Positions 23,972-34,515 of a stretch of DNA of 64,000 nt are shown one piece after another; within the stretch, counting starts at the first letter, position 1; each line of letters starts with the position of its first letter. Source of the DNA: Magnolia sinica (lineage: Eukaryota > Streptophyta > Magnoliopsida > Magnoliales > Magnoliaceae); contig NC_080589.1 in assembly GCF_029962835.1 (NCBI RefSeq), positions 22,992,586 to 23,056,585 of the forward strand, written 5' to 3'. A program made the position numbers and the translations under genes. The notes below the pieces were generated by a model that was not told the origin of the DNA, ran no database searches, and saw only the letters and a list, made by a program, of their open reading frames with translations.

Positions 23972-24055
23972 ATAATTGATTACATTAAAGTCATGGCCAT
24001 AGCATAATTGATTACATTAAGTATAATTGATTACATTAAAGTCATGGCCATAGCC
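23972..24055. repeat. Short tandem repeat in the intron
   Basis: The phrase TATAATTGATTACATTAAAG followed by TCATGGCCATAG occurs twice, with a partial copy between, inside the putative 5' intron. It is a local tandem duplication. Confidence 0.7.
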
Positions 24056-24057
24056 TT

Positions 24058-25200
24058 CAAAATCCATATAACTCATCTATACACTGATGAGACTATCATA
24101 CATGTACAATTGGAAAGAAGAACCTGATTAATCAAAACAGGAATATGATGTCCAAGTGAAAAATCCACCAATAGGAAATCCAGATGAGATATAACAACAA
24201 ATCTTAAATCGTGCAATTGATATACGAACATAACATACCATCTGATGTAATCCTGGGAATTCTATGTTACATGTAGCAGAAATCTATCTGGTATATATTA
24301 GGAAATTCAGTACTTAGAAGAAGAAGATACATATAGACTTAATCCAAAAGAAGGGAAGGAAAAAATTGAAAGGAAATGATAAAAACTAACAGTCAACACT
24401 AACACCAACATAAGGACTTCTAACATATATTTTTCATGGCAGACAAAAGATCGAAAATGTATATATCACAATCGTTATAGCTAAAACAATCTCATTTCAG
24501 TAATGCTACATGAGGAATACCAAATACAACATTGGTTTTAGAAGAGAAATATAAAGAACAATTAATCTGTATACATGTATACATTGATGAAGTATCATGT
24601 ATACATGTATTTTAAAAGCTTGAAAAATTCATCATTGGAATCCAAGGAGAACAGTGCATTAACAGATGAATAGTGTCAAATTAAACAGCTTGCATGTATA
24701 CATTGATAGAACTGCCATTTAATCCATGTACTAAGAGCGACAAAAAATCAATCCACTGGATCACAAGGCATACAGTCCATTCCCTGAACAAGCCATGAAA
24801 ATCCATATGACTTATTTATACACTGATGAGACTATCATACATGTACAATTGGAAAGAAGAACCTGATTATTCAAAACAGGATTATGATGTCCAAGTGAAA
24901 AATCCAGCAACAGTAAATCCAGATGAGATATAGCAACAACTCTTAAATCATGCAATTGATATACGAACAGAACAAACCATCTGATGTAATCCAGGAAATT
25001 CCATGTGACATGTAGTAGAAATCTATCTAGTATATATCAAGAAATTCAGTACTTAGAAGAAGAAAATACATATATACTCAAGCAAAAAGAAGAGAAGGAA
25101 AAAATTGAAAGGAAATGATAAAAACCAATACTCAACAATAACACCAACATAAGGACTTCTAACATATATTTTTCATGGCAGATACAGAAGATCGAAAAAT
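24058..25200. repeat. Two ~405-bp direct repeats, third divergent copy to 25780
   Basis: 24058-24462 and 24796-25200 match closely over their whole length. Shared words include CACTGATGAGACTATCATAC, AAAGAAGAACCTGATTA and AACACCAACATAAGGACTTC. The spacing is about 738 bp. A weaker third copy lies at about 25430-25780. They lie in the putative 5' intron of the viroplasmin gene. Confidence 0.8.
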
Positions 25201-26112
25201 GGCTAAAAATTGCGCATTTTGCAAGGAGTTAGCTATCCAGATATGAAAATTACATAAATGAGGAGGCTTCAACTACAGTCACAATTGACTTGTCAAAGAG
25301 TCTAAAAATATACACTATATGCAACCCAAACAGACACCACTGGAAGAGGGTTCACAGAATAATTCCATTGTAACACTGAAGGTGATCCCATAAATTCCAC
25401 AGATCATGATTTCCAGCCATTTGTTTGGCCGAGAAAGGAAGCCATAAAAATTCATAACTGCCTTATCAAATAGATATCAATAGTTCTTATATAAATGTAC
25501 TTTATATGGGAAAAATTCATCTGCAGAACATGATTATAAATAGCAGGTATATAATGTGCAAGTGTAAAATCCTGCAACGGAGAATCCATCTCATATATAG
25601 CAACAACAGAGAAATCCCGCGGTTGATCTACCAACACAACAAACAATCAGAGATAATCCTGGTAAACTCAAGGAGACAGATACCAGAAAACCATCTCATA
25701 GATCCCAGATCACCATCTCATTATAAAAGCAGAAGATACCATAGACTCAATCTAAAAAAATAACAGGAAAAGCATGACAGGAACCACGTTTGAAAACAGA
25801 AGACAAATATCCACCCCCGTATAAATCGGTATGTGAAACAATGCCGTCGGAGTGGACGACAAAGGCCGACTCCATATTAGAGGGCCTGTATCGCCTGTGA
25901 CGAAGCCTCATACAAGACAAGCATTAAAAACCAACTCATCCCACATCTTAGCTGCAACATAGATCAGGCCAAGATCCAACATGCAATTCAAATGGGGGTT
26001 TACTCATAGCATTTGGGCGAGGAAGAGGACCTACCTTCGCTGGAGAAGACCGTCAGTTCACGATGGTAGCGCCGGCTCGATTGGTGACGGCCATCGCGAC
26101 CTGATACGGCTT

Positions 26113-26119
26113 CTTATAA
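26113..26119 (-). promoter_or_regulatory. Candidate TATA box for the viroplasmin gene
   Basis: The minus strand reads GGGTTTATAAGAAGCC, about 80 bases upstream of the proposed first donor site. The position, just inside the right TIR region, fits a promoter carried by the TIR element. No transcript evidence. Confidence 0.35.
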
Positions 26120-26722
26120 ACCCATTTTCGCGCCATACCTCATCATCTCCCGCCACAATCTCTTCCTGACCATCCCGCCAAACCCCGGCCCATGAAACCC
26201 CGAAGATGAGATTTCAACGGAAAGGATTGTCATCGGGAAGGAGGAAGGCAAGCCACGTAAAAATAGAGAAATCCAGCGTCGAATCCCGCAGGATTGTGCC
26301 GTACGGGTGATAACCCTTCCAATCCAGCGACGAAATCCGCCCCAATCCAGCGGATTTTCTCTCCAAGCTTGAATCCACCGCCCGTCCAAACAGGTGGCTG
26401 CTCTGACGACGTAGGATTGGAGTACCCTATCCAGCCTAATACAGGCTACTCCAACGCAACGTGCCCATTCAAACACGCCCTTAGCGAATTGGGCATTGCC
26501 TAGAGATGTCTTAACCGTTCAAAGTGTAAGTCCCACCACAAGTAGCTCATAAACAAAGAAAGGATAGCCAGAGACAATCCCAAGTGCATGATCTATTGAC
26601 AGATAAAATAAAAGAATAGTCAACTGTCTACATTCAAGTCTTTCTATGAATTGATGGTCAAGATCATCTTTACATTAGAAAAAACACCGTCCATTGCTTA
26701 TTGTGCACCCACCGTCCTGAAG

Positions 26723-26950
26723 TGGGACCTACGTTAGTTCAAATGGTCCAGCTGGTGGACTACACTACTTGCCCTTCGGGGCTGTTTAGTAATTAGCAGT
26801 AGTGTCAATGGGCCGGGCTTGGGAATGAAAATCAGTTTTTTGAATAGACCCAGCCCGAAACAGTTCAAAATCCGGCTAGTTGACAACCCTACTGGTTAGG
26901 ATTCAAGAAAAGGGCTATTTGGATATAAGTTTAATGCAAAAGAAAATTAT
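26723..26950. other. Segment present in unit A only, with a small hAT-like MITE
   Basis: Unit B jumps from the CCCTCCAGAATT position straight to the ATT-repeat, so about 230 bp here is extra in A or lost in B. Inside it, 26800-26891 starts TAGTGTCAATGGG and ends GTTGACAACCCTA, resembling short hAT-type ends. I found no clean 8-bp duplication. Confidence 0.4.
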
Positions 26951-27147
26951 GAAAATGAATTATTATTGTTATTATTATTATTATTATTATTATTTATTTT
27001 TCATAAAAATTGTTGTGAAAATCTCACAATATTTTCCATGAAAAATTAACTAAATGATATTATCACAATGGCAATTTTTAAGTTTTCACAATTTTATTAT
27101 GAAAATATCTTAATATCAACTTAAAAATTTATTTAAAATTGAATAAA

Positions 27148-27850
27148 TGTTGGGGGACCACGGAAGCACACAGAGTTGAATCTAGGAGAGTAATCTAATT
27201 GCACCAAACAAACACAACGATTTAATGTGGAAAAACCCTTGTGGAAAAAAACCATGGCACAAAGCAACAAATGATAACTATGAAATCAGAAATTACAAAG
27301 GAAGAGAGTTTATCCGATTCAAACACTCTCAAATTAACCCCTTTCTACACCCTTAAAATCTTTTGGACGAATTAGAAACCCTAGAACTATCTCCCAATCC
27401 CGCATACACCCATATATATAACTCATAGAAAGATCCCAAACAAAATTGGAAACAAATCCCACAAAATCACAACTCTGCATAAATCTATGTGATCCAATTG
27501 ATGTCATCGAATACACTTCGATGTCATTGAAACTTATCCTTCGATGGCATCGAAGCCATGTCGATGGCATCAAACTAATACCTAAACAGTCCAGGGACAA
27601 CATGAAAATCTGATTTTCTCCGATTGCATTGAATCATCTTTGATGGCATCGAATTGATCTTTGATATTAATGAGCACTCATCGATGACATCGAAAAAACG
27701 CCCAGTTAGTCCAATGACCAACTAAAGAAAATTTGAAAAATCTTCATGGGATCAAGCACTGTTTGTTGGCATTAAAGATGACATTGAACAGTCTATCAAT
27801 ATCATCGACAGGCCCTGTTTCTAACTCGATTTAAGACATCAAAAACAACG
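27148..27850 (-). repeat. Solo copia-type LTR
   Basis: It begins TGTTGGGGGACCACGG and ends AACAACG on the plus strand. Flanking it is a perfect 5-bp target duplication ATAAA (27143-27147 and 27851-27855), and unit B has a single ATAAA at the matching site (29242-29246). A minus-strand TATA-like ATATATATG block at about 27411-27420 puts U3 at 27480-27830, where TCGATGNCATCGA-type palindromes recur. No internal region. Confidence 0.85.
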
Positions 27851-28237
27851 ATAAATTCATTATATAATTATGTATTTAAATTGCAAATTATTTATTCTCC
27901 TTATTTAGATATTTTTATTTTTGCATGATATTTTCTTGTGAAAGCCTCAAAATTTGAAAATCACTAAAGCTGAATCACCAACTAAAAATCCTTTTGAGAT
28001 CAAGATTCATTAGTATATATGAGATGGTTCTAATTGTCTGATGATTCACCTGTAAGCATTTCTATTCAAAACATCAAATCCAAGCCCAGAAAATGAAGTA
28101 ATTGTCATTTTCCAGAATTCCATTTGTTAAGGATTTTATAGGGTTTTTCATGTTCATGTTTCGGATTCTACCTGCTTAGCCATTTTGAGATATTTATTTT
28201 TTTACTTGTGCCTAAGTAATCTAAGAAACGGTATTTA

Positions 28238-28508
28238 GGAGTCAGTTGGATACCACCAAATAAGTTATTTTTTCTACTTATAGCAGTAGGTAAATATCTT
28301 ATTTCATATAAGTATGTTTGGTTTATAATTAGTTATAAGTAACTTGTTTTATTATTTAAAAGTGCTTAATCATTTCAGTTAACTTTTTTTATAACTTTTT
28401 TACTTTTCATAATTTGCTAAAGAGAGGCATAGGATAAGTTGTTTACGAAACGTACTTATGTTCTTAATAAGTAACTTATTTTAAGCAACTTACTATCCAA
28501 ACGCCCCC
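28238..28508. mobile_element. Tourist-like (PIF/Harbinger) MITE
   Basis: The ends read GGAGTCAGTTGGATA and, on the minus strand, GGGGGCGTTTGGATA, with TTA on both sides (28235-28237 and 28509-28511). The interior is AT-rich with inverted AAATAAGTTA / TAACTTATTT words. It is 271 bp and sits at the junction of the two duplication units. Confidence 0.8.
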
Positions 28509-28531
28509 TTACTGTATTTTTAGAAAATAGA

Positions 28532-29286
28532 TTGGTCAATTAATCATGTGGGCCATAGTTTACAAAAACCTTAGCCGAACATCATATTTCACCTGATGAG
28601 TAGACCAGCGTGATTTTAGGGCAAAAACATATAAATGGTGGGGCCCACAAACTTTAAAAAAAAAAACATAAATATGGTGGGACCCACAAGTGGACGCTTA
28701 TGTCTGTCATGCGAGCACATGTGGTGGCATTAGATGGTCGCCTAATTACCTCAATAAATAAAATACAAGTGGCCATTTCTTAAAGAGGCCAGGTCTCGTG
28801 GGTCAGCGAGCTATCAAAGGAAATTTAGAGTTAGCTAATTGGGCAGTGGCCATGGATGTTTGAACCGTTCAATGGGTTGGTCCTACCACAAGTAGCTCAT
28901 AAACAAAGAAAGGATAGCCATAAACAATCCAAAGTGCCTGATCTATTGCCAAATAAAAGAATAGAAGAGTCAACGGTTTACATTCAAGTATTTCTGTGAA
29001 TGGGTGTCAGCATCATCTTTGCATAAAAAAGACCCTCCATTGCTTATTAATGTGCATTCACCCTCCAGAATTATTATTGTTATTATTATTATTTATTTAT
29101 TTTTCATGAGAATTATTGTGAAAATTTCACAATAATTTTCATAAAAATTAACTAAATGATATTATCACAATGGGAATTTTTATTTTATGTGATTTTATTG
29201 TGAAAATATCTTGATATTAACCTAAAAATAATTTTAAATCAATAAATTTATTATGTAATTATGTATTTAAATTGCAAATTATTTAT

Positions 29287-29367
<81 letters not shown>

Positions 29368-29650
29368 GCATGATAATTCACCCCTAAACATTTCTATTAA
29401 AAACATTAAATCTAAGCCTAAAAAAATGAAGTCACTGTCATTTTGCAGTTTTCCATTTGTTAAGGATTTTATAGGATTTTTCATGTTCATGTTCTGGATT
29501 CTACTTGTTCAATTCTTTTGGATTATTTATTTTTTTACTAGCGCAGTAAATAACTTATTTTTTTTAAAAAGAGCATCTTCCATCTTTGTTATGTCACATA
29601 TATTTGTTTAATACATGGATTTTATAAGAAATGACGTTACTGTATTTTTA
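28532..29650. repeat. Tandem segmental duplication, unit B (empty-site copy)
   Basis: It aligns with unit A as described and retains single, uninterrupted target sites for the large TIR element (TTA at 28831) and the solo LTR (ATAAA at 29242). It has its own (TC)n(TA)n expansion at 29291-29367. Near the end, a phrase AGAGCATCTT-TTGTTATGTCACATATAT is duplicated. Confidence 0.8.
29291..29367. repeat. (TC)25(TA)13 compound microsatellite
   Basis: A pure run of TC is followed directly by a pure run of TA. It is absent from the equivalent site of unit A (near 27905), so it expanded after the duplication. Confidence 0.95.
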
Positions 29651-29947
29651 TTTTAAAAAAAAGAGCATCTTTGTTATGTCACATATATCAGTGTATTAAA
29701 ACATGTGTCACTGTCCATTTAAGCACCCAGCTTGCACTACATGTATTATTGTGCACCTCAAATGGCCACATGTGTCACACGTAATAATCTATCATCTTCC
29801 ATCTTCAAGTGCCATGCATGTGCCACGTGCGAAACCATACGTTTCCAAGTACCGCATGTGTGAACGTGGCCATGTTCAAAATTCAAAATGGAACAATGAT
29901 TGCCTACAAAAGCCTTTTGTAAGAACTATGTGCCATGAGAGTTAGTT
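29651..29947. other. Short intergenic stretch
   Basis: No gene recognised. It is rich in CACATG words (ACATGTGTCAC, CATGTGCCACGTGC). Confidence 0.4.
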
Positions 29948-30320
29948 AGGGCCCGTTGTGATGTTTGTGAGAGATCAACCTTATCTCTCTGTTTTATCAG
30001 GTCATGTTAGGACATGGACTCAAAAATAAACAGATCCTAAGCTTAAGTGGGCTGCAGGACAAGAAATAGTGAGGATTGAATGTCCACCGTTGAAACATTT
30101 GTGGGGTTAAAGAAGATTTGGATTAGGCCGGGATTTTTGTGTTTTCAATTCATGTGGACCCAAAAAGATTTCCACGGTAAGCATTTTCCTACTAACATTA
30201 TTGTTAGGCAGGCACTTAAGTTTTGAATCTGCCTCCCTTTTGGGCCATGTCTTAAAGTGATTGGGAAATAGAGATCAGATGGTGGGGATTTTTCACAAAC
30301 ATTACAGTGGGCCCCACCTA
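29948..30320. mobile_element. Foldback MITE, GGGCCC family, TTTGTGAGA subtype
   Basis: The left arm starts AGGGCCCGTTGTGATGTTTG and the right arm, on the minus strand, TAGGTGGGGCCCACTGTAATG. The interior arms share TGTTAGGACATGGACTC / CCATGTCTTAAAG phrases. About 370 bp, no ORF of interest. Confidence 0.65.
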
Positions 30321-30862
30321 GCTTCTGGCAGCCTTGAAAATGTGCTAGATGTGTCGATGTGTCGTGTACCAACAACTACCAAAATAACATGAAAGGTTTG
30401 GTTGTACCAATTTTAATTGAAAACAGCTTTCCCCTTTTTTAATTACTTAATACAAGCTTTAAAATGGGATTATTTTTCTAATTAAGATATTTATTTCTTC
30501 TCTTCCCATGATGTGTGACCGTGAAAGAGAAGGCATCTGTCGCCGTTTGAAACGAGGCAGAAGGTTCCGTTGTCCCAACGGTGATAAGCAAAGTTAGAAT
30601 AGAAAAGACAGGCGTCATCTATAACACCTCTTTTAGGAGTTCTGATTCTGTTTGTCAGGAGCAAGGATCTATTATCTCGTGCAATGTGACTGGGCCACAT
30701 TATAATTGATGATGTCAGCAGATATCATCAATGATGATATAGATGATATATACCAATCACAGTGCAAGTAATCAGAAAATTTCGGTCCCATCAAATAGTA
30801 TCAAATAGAGGATCCATTAGGACAGAGATTTGCTATCAAAGCCTTTCACAAAAAGTTCTTCC
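30321..30862. other. Intergenic stretch, no recognised gene
   Basis: Only short ORFs without signatures. A local GATGATATNNATGATAT repetition occurs near 30710-30750. Confidence 0.4.
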
Positions 30863-31865
30863 GCTGGGATGTTCGATGGGGCCCACCGTGATATTTGTGA
30901 GAAATATTCTGTCCATCCATTTTGAGAATTCATTTTAAGACACGTGGTAAAAAATGAGGTGGATTCAAAACTCAAGTGAGTTGTGAGTAGGGGTGTACAC
31001 GAACTGAGCTAGCTCGGTTAGCTCGCTTGACTCGACTCGAAAAGGTCGATTCAACTCGGTTTGAGGCTGAGTTTGAGCCGAGTTGAGCTGATTTTTTTAC
31101 CTCAAAAAATGAGTTCGAGCCGAGTTTGAGTAGGCCCCAGCTCGACTCGACTCTTATCGAATCTAGCTCGAATCGAACTCGGATCGAACCAGTTCGGTGA
31201 CTCGGTTACTTTCCCATTGATGTTGCTCACCCACTGTTTGATAAAATGACTTAACCAAATGTGGCTAGTGGCAAGGAAGGTATGTACATGAAACAAATAC
31301 CTTTTTCTATTTGTTTTTCTTGGTTTTTATGTTGCTTAGAAGGTGTTTGATAAAATACCTGTAAAATCATTGCCTCTGTTTATAAAACAATGAGATTTTG
31401 AAGTTGCAGTTCGGGTGTTTGCGGAAATGCCTCAATAGCGAACTCGGCTCGAACTCGGCCCGAGCTTCTGACCGAACCGAGCCGAGCCGAGTTCAAGTTG
31501 ATGTCAACTAGTGGCCGGGCTAAGTCGAGTTGAGGCCAGCTCGACTCGATGTACACCCCTAGTTGTGAAAGAGGAAACAGCGGGGCTTTAGTGAACATTG
31601 TTGAAACATTTTTATAGCCACAAAATTTCCATATCAAGTTGTTTTCACTTCATCTCATGGGAGTGACCTTGAAAACGGTTTGGATAGCATATAAACATCA
31701 AGGTAGAGCTTAGGAAGGTTTCAATTGTAAAGAGCTCTTTTCCAAGTTTTCCCTTTAGTATGTAATGCATTTTTTATCTCATGTCTTAAAATGATCTCAA
31801 AAAACAGATGCACCGGATGGATTTCTCACAAACATCGTCACGATGGCCTCACCTAGCATCCTAGC
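30863..31865. mobile_element. Foldback MITE split by a nested hAT-like element
   Basis: The left end GCTGGGATGTTCGATGGGGC pairs with GCTAGGATGCTAGGTGAGGC read on the minus strand at the right end. Family phrases continue inward: TTTGTGAGAAAT at left, ATTTCTCACAAACATCG at right. The left half stops at 30987 and the right half resumes at 31562, either side of the hAT-like insertion. Confidence 0.75.
30988..31561. mobile_element. hAT-type MITE (TAGGGGTGTACA ends)
   Basis: Perfect 12-bp terminal inverted repeats, TAGGGGTGTACA and TGTACACCCCTA. They are flanked by an 8-bp target duplication with one mismatch (GTTGTGAG at 30980-30987, GTTGTGAA at 31562-31569). Subterminal regions are dense in CTCGACTCGA and GAGCCGAG words, typical of non-autonomous plant hAT elements. 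The centre is AT-rich with no transposase. Confidence 0.9.
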
Positions 31866-32810
31866 ACACCGTGTCCCCTGTTTTACTCATTGTAAAAGTT
31901 GTGGGTTTTACACATAAAATCTACTCCATCCACCAGGTTCAATTTCTCAATTTTAAGACCTGGGGAGATCATAACTCTGGTGGGACATGCCACAAGAACA
32001 ATGGAGATAGGAAGCCAACTATAAGTTTGTGTGGTCCTACGTCAAATCTATTAATAGAGTGTATATGTGAAAATATAAAAATCAAGTTGATCGAGATATC
32101 AGACTGGCTACACTCCAAAAAGTTTTATGAGAAACTTTACATTATTTCCATTGCTATGGCCCATCAAAATATTTTTATTGGATTGATAAATGGTTCTCAG
32201 CTGATGGATGGAGTGGATTTACCTATAAAACTTAGCGGGCCCCACTTAGTGACAAATCTGGTTCAAGTAGAAATAAACTCGGGAAGAACCGCAGAGGATA
32301 GATTGAACAGCTGGGTACACATGTGTGGCACACACGCGTGAGACATCTAAGCCATTCATCAGATGGGTCCTTGTATGAACATCACCATGGTCCGCTCACT
32401 TGGTCGGCCATACCCATATGTTGAATTTATATGCTTTTTTTTTTTTCTTTTCTCAAAATTGTGTCACCCACCCAACTATTAGAGGATCAGCTTGGTACCC
32501 CACGAAATGAATGGCCACGATCTCTCTTCTAAGGATGCGTAAATCATCTCCTCGCTGTAAGAGGAAACAAATGGACTAAGGACCCATCACATCACATCTA
32601 TTAAACAACCTGAAGCAGATTCAAAGATGCTGCCCTTAAAATATTCATATTCTGGTCGTTCAACGTCGAATTTCCGTCGTCTGTACTCGTTCTTTTGTTT
32701 CCAAGTAATCTACCCTACTCGTGTGTAATCATTTTCCACGTCTATTTTGCACAAAGCCTCCGCGGCGCTAATGGACACTCGGATCACATTTGGTGGGCCC
32801 AATAGCTTCC
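31866..32810. other. Intergenic stretch with a degraded inverted-repeat element
   Basis: The phrase AAATCTACTCCATCCACCAG near 31918 is answered by GATGGATGGAGTGGATTTAC near 32202, so 31905-32245 looks like an old foldback copy. A 156-codon ORF through it (31871-32341) is judged spurious. The rest has no recognisable feature. Confidence 0.5.
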
Positions 32811-33250
32811 GTGGATCACCGACTGTGGGGCCCACCTTGATGTATGTGCCTTACATCTAAATTGTTCATCCGGTTTGATGGATCATTTTAGGGCATGATT
32901 CAAAAAATGAAGCTGATCCAAATCTCAGGTGGAACACATCACAGGAAATTGTAGTAATTGAATAACCACTGTTAAAAACTTCTTAGGGCCACTGGAATGT
33001 TTATTTGTCATCAACTTGTTGATAAGGTCACAAAGATTTGGACGAAGGGATCACGAATATCAACTTGATCCAAAACTTGTGGCTCATGAGAAGTTATTAA
33101 TGATCAATGACCACTGTTTTTTGTGGTGTGGTCTACTTGAGATTTGGATCTGGTTCATTTTTGGGATTGTACCCTAAAATGAGCTGTTAAAATAGATGTC
33201 ATCAACGCAAGGCACATACATCACGGTGGGCCCCATGATCAGGGATCTAC
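32811..33250. mobile_element. Foldback MITE, GGGCCCACC family
   Basis: The left end GTGGATCACCGACTGTGGGG pairs with GTAGATCCCTGATCATGGGG on the minus strand. Both arms carry the core phrases GATCCAAATCTCAGGTGG and CTTGAGATTTGGATCTGG. About 440 bp, among the best-preserved copies here. Confidence 0.8.
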
Positions 33251-33960
33251 CCACTTGAGTGGAAGCCATGCCCGAAATGGATGGTTTAGATCCCATTTAT
33301 CTGTTTGCTAGCAGCAAAAGTCTCATCCTAATATGATAACCAGTTAGTTGTAATGGCCTGTAGTGTCTCATTATTTTCATTGCTTTCGGTCGAGCAAATT
33401 GAAAATGTTCGGTATCATATGGAAGTCACTTGGAATTAGCAAATGATTTATGAAAGATTTACGGTAGCACATACGTCCGTAAAAGGAATGTGATCCCTAA
33501 TGTTAGCAATGTCCTAAGACCTTTTGCGCACAGCACATAGGGTGACCCATTGTCAATCTGAACCATTCATTCATTCACACAACAAGTCATGGTAAAAGAA
33601 TCATGCCAAGTGATGCTAACCCTTTGGCCGGGGCTGAATTGTTACAACCATCCGTTATTTTTATGAGCCATGAATCACATGGTTAGAATCATCAAATCAA
33701 CTGGATGTTTTAAGATGATGATTAGACATATTCAGTTTCATCGGTCAATCTTGATCGTCTATTTTCATGCTATTGATTGGAAGCTTATGATCACCGGATT
33801 GGCATGATTTTTGCATCATGGCTTGCTCCTGGTTGAATGAATGAACGGGGACATTGACAATAAATTACCTTGTGTGCCATTTATAGATTTGGGGACATTG
33901 GACTTAGCAAAAGTAAAAAAATAATCGAGTTTGGGTGTCGTTTGGTATGGGTTGAGGTAA
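33251..33960. other. Intergenic stretch, no recognised gene
   Basis: I see no ORF with a known signature and no clear repeat. It ends at the target site of the second hAT-like MITE. Confidence 0.4.
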
Positions 33961-33968
33961 CCCACTGG

Positions 33969-34507
33969 TAGAGCTGGGCATTGACTCGAGTTGGACCGAG
34001 TTAGAGCTGACCGGCTCAATCCACTTTTGAAATAGGCCTGATTCAAACTTGACCCAACTCAGTACCAAGTCTAGCATGCCTAACCCGATCCAAGTTTGGG
34101 TCTGGTAATCCAAACCGAGTCCGACCCGGTCACAAGTACCAAGTTGGATCGGGTGCAGCGGGTATCCATGGGCTGAAATCAGAACTCAAAACCGAGAATC
34201 ACTTGCCAGAATTGCAGTCTCTCCATCAGCTACACAGCATCTCAAATCTGAAATGTCATATCTGAATTATTTTTTGTTTTTTGTTTTTTTTTTTTAAAAT
34301 ATATGTATGAGTTGAGTTTCGGATTGAGTCGAGTCCATAACAAGTTGGATTTTGGATAAAGTCAAGTTACTGGGTGACTCGAACTCGACTCAGATTGAAT
34401 TTAGATTGGAGGAAGTCAACTCGATTCGGATCGACTCACCCACTCAGTTCAGATTGAGTCGGATCTGAACGAGTTGGACTAGTCGAGTCGTCCCGTGACC
34501 AGCTCTA
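33969..34507. mobile_element. hAT-type MITE (TAGAGCTGG ends)
   Basis: The ends read TAGAGCTGGGCA and, on the minus strand, TAGAGCTGGTCA. Flanking 8-mers CCCACTGG (33961-33968) and CCTACTTG (34508-34515) agree at six of eight positions, consistent with an aged hAT duplication. The subterminal regions are rich in GACTCGAGTTGG-type words. No coding region. Confidence 0.75.
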
Positions 34508-34515
34508 CCTACTTG

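Larger units (their letters stand above)
23734..26034 (-). other. 5' intron/leader region of the viroplasmin gene
   Basis: On the minus strand a plausible leader exon ends at CCAGCGAAG followed by donor GTAGGT (exon end 26035). A possible acceptor TTGCAG gives an exon starting at 25951, and the final acceptor is just before 23733. The exon pattern between 25.95 and 23.73 kb is uncertain. The interval is filled by imperfect direct repeats and has no other coding signal. Confidence 0.4.
15515..26480 (-). mobile_element. Large PIF/Harbinger-like TIR element with viroplasmin cargo
   Basis: Both ends read GGGCGTGTTTG inward, and the similarity continues for about 24 bases (roughly 21 identical by eye). 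The element is flanked by TTA on both sides (15512-15514 and 26481-26483), and unit B of the duplication shows a single TTA at the equivalent empty site (28831-28833). TTA target duplications with GGG-type ends are the mark of PIF/Harbinger elements. Subterminal GTTTGGACGGGC repeats occur at both ends. Without the nested copia element it is about 4.6 kb. I found no DDE transposase and no Myb-like ORF, so it is probably non-autonomous. Its only recognisable gene is the viroplasmin-domain gene on the minus strand. Confidence 0.8.
15221..28531. repeat. Tandem segmental duplication, unit A (with insertions)
   Basis: Sequence from about 15221 to 15514, then 26481 to 28237, aligns in order with unit B at 28532-29650. 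Shared phrases include GTCAATTAATCA, GTGGACGCTTATGTCTGTCA, AAAGAGGCCAGGTCTCGTG and CATAAACAAAGAAAGGATAG. Unit A is far longer because it took an 11-kb TIR element, about 230 bp near 26.8 kb, a solo LTR at 27.1 kb and a Tourist-like MITE at its right edge. The order was duplication first, insertions afterwards. Confidence 0.8.

Noticed and set aside
26114..26476. 120-codon minus-strand ORF at the right end of the TIR element
   Set aside because: It covers the TIR, subterminal repeats and candidate promoter, with no domain. It is more likely non-coding.
31871..32341. 156-codon ORF on the plus strand
   Set aside because: It runs through a degraded inverted-repeat element whose two arms pair, so the open frame is probably chance.
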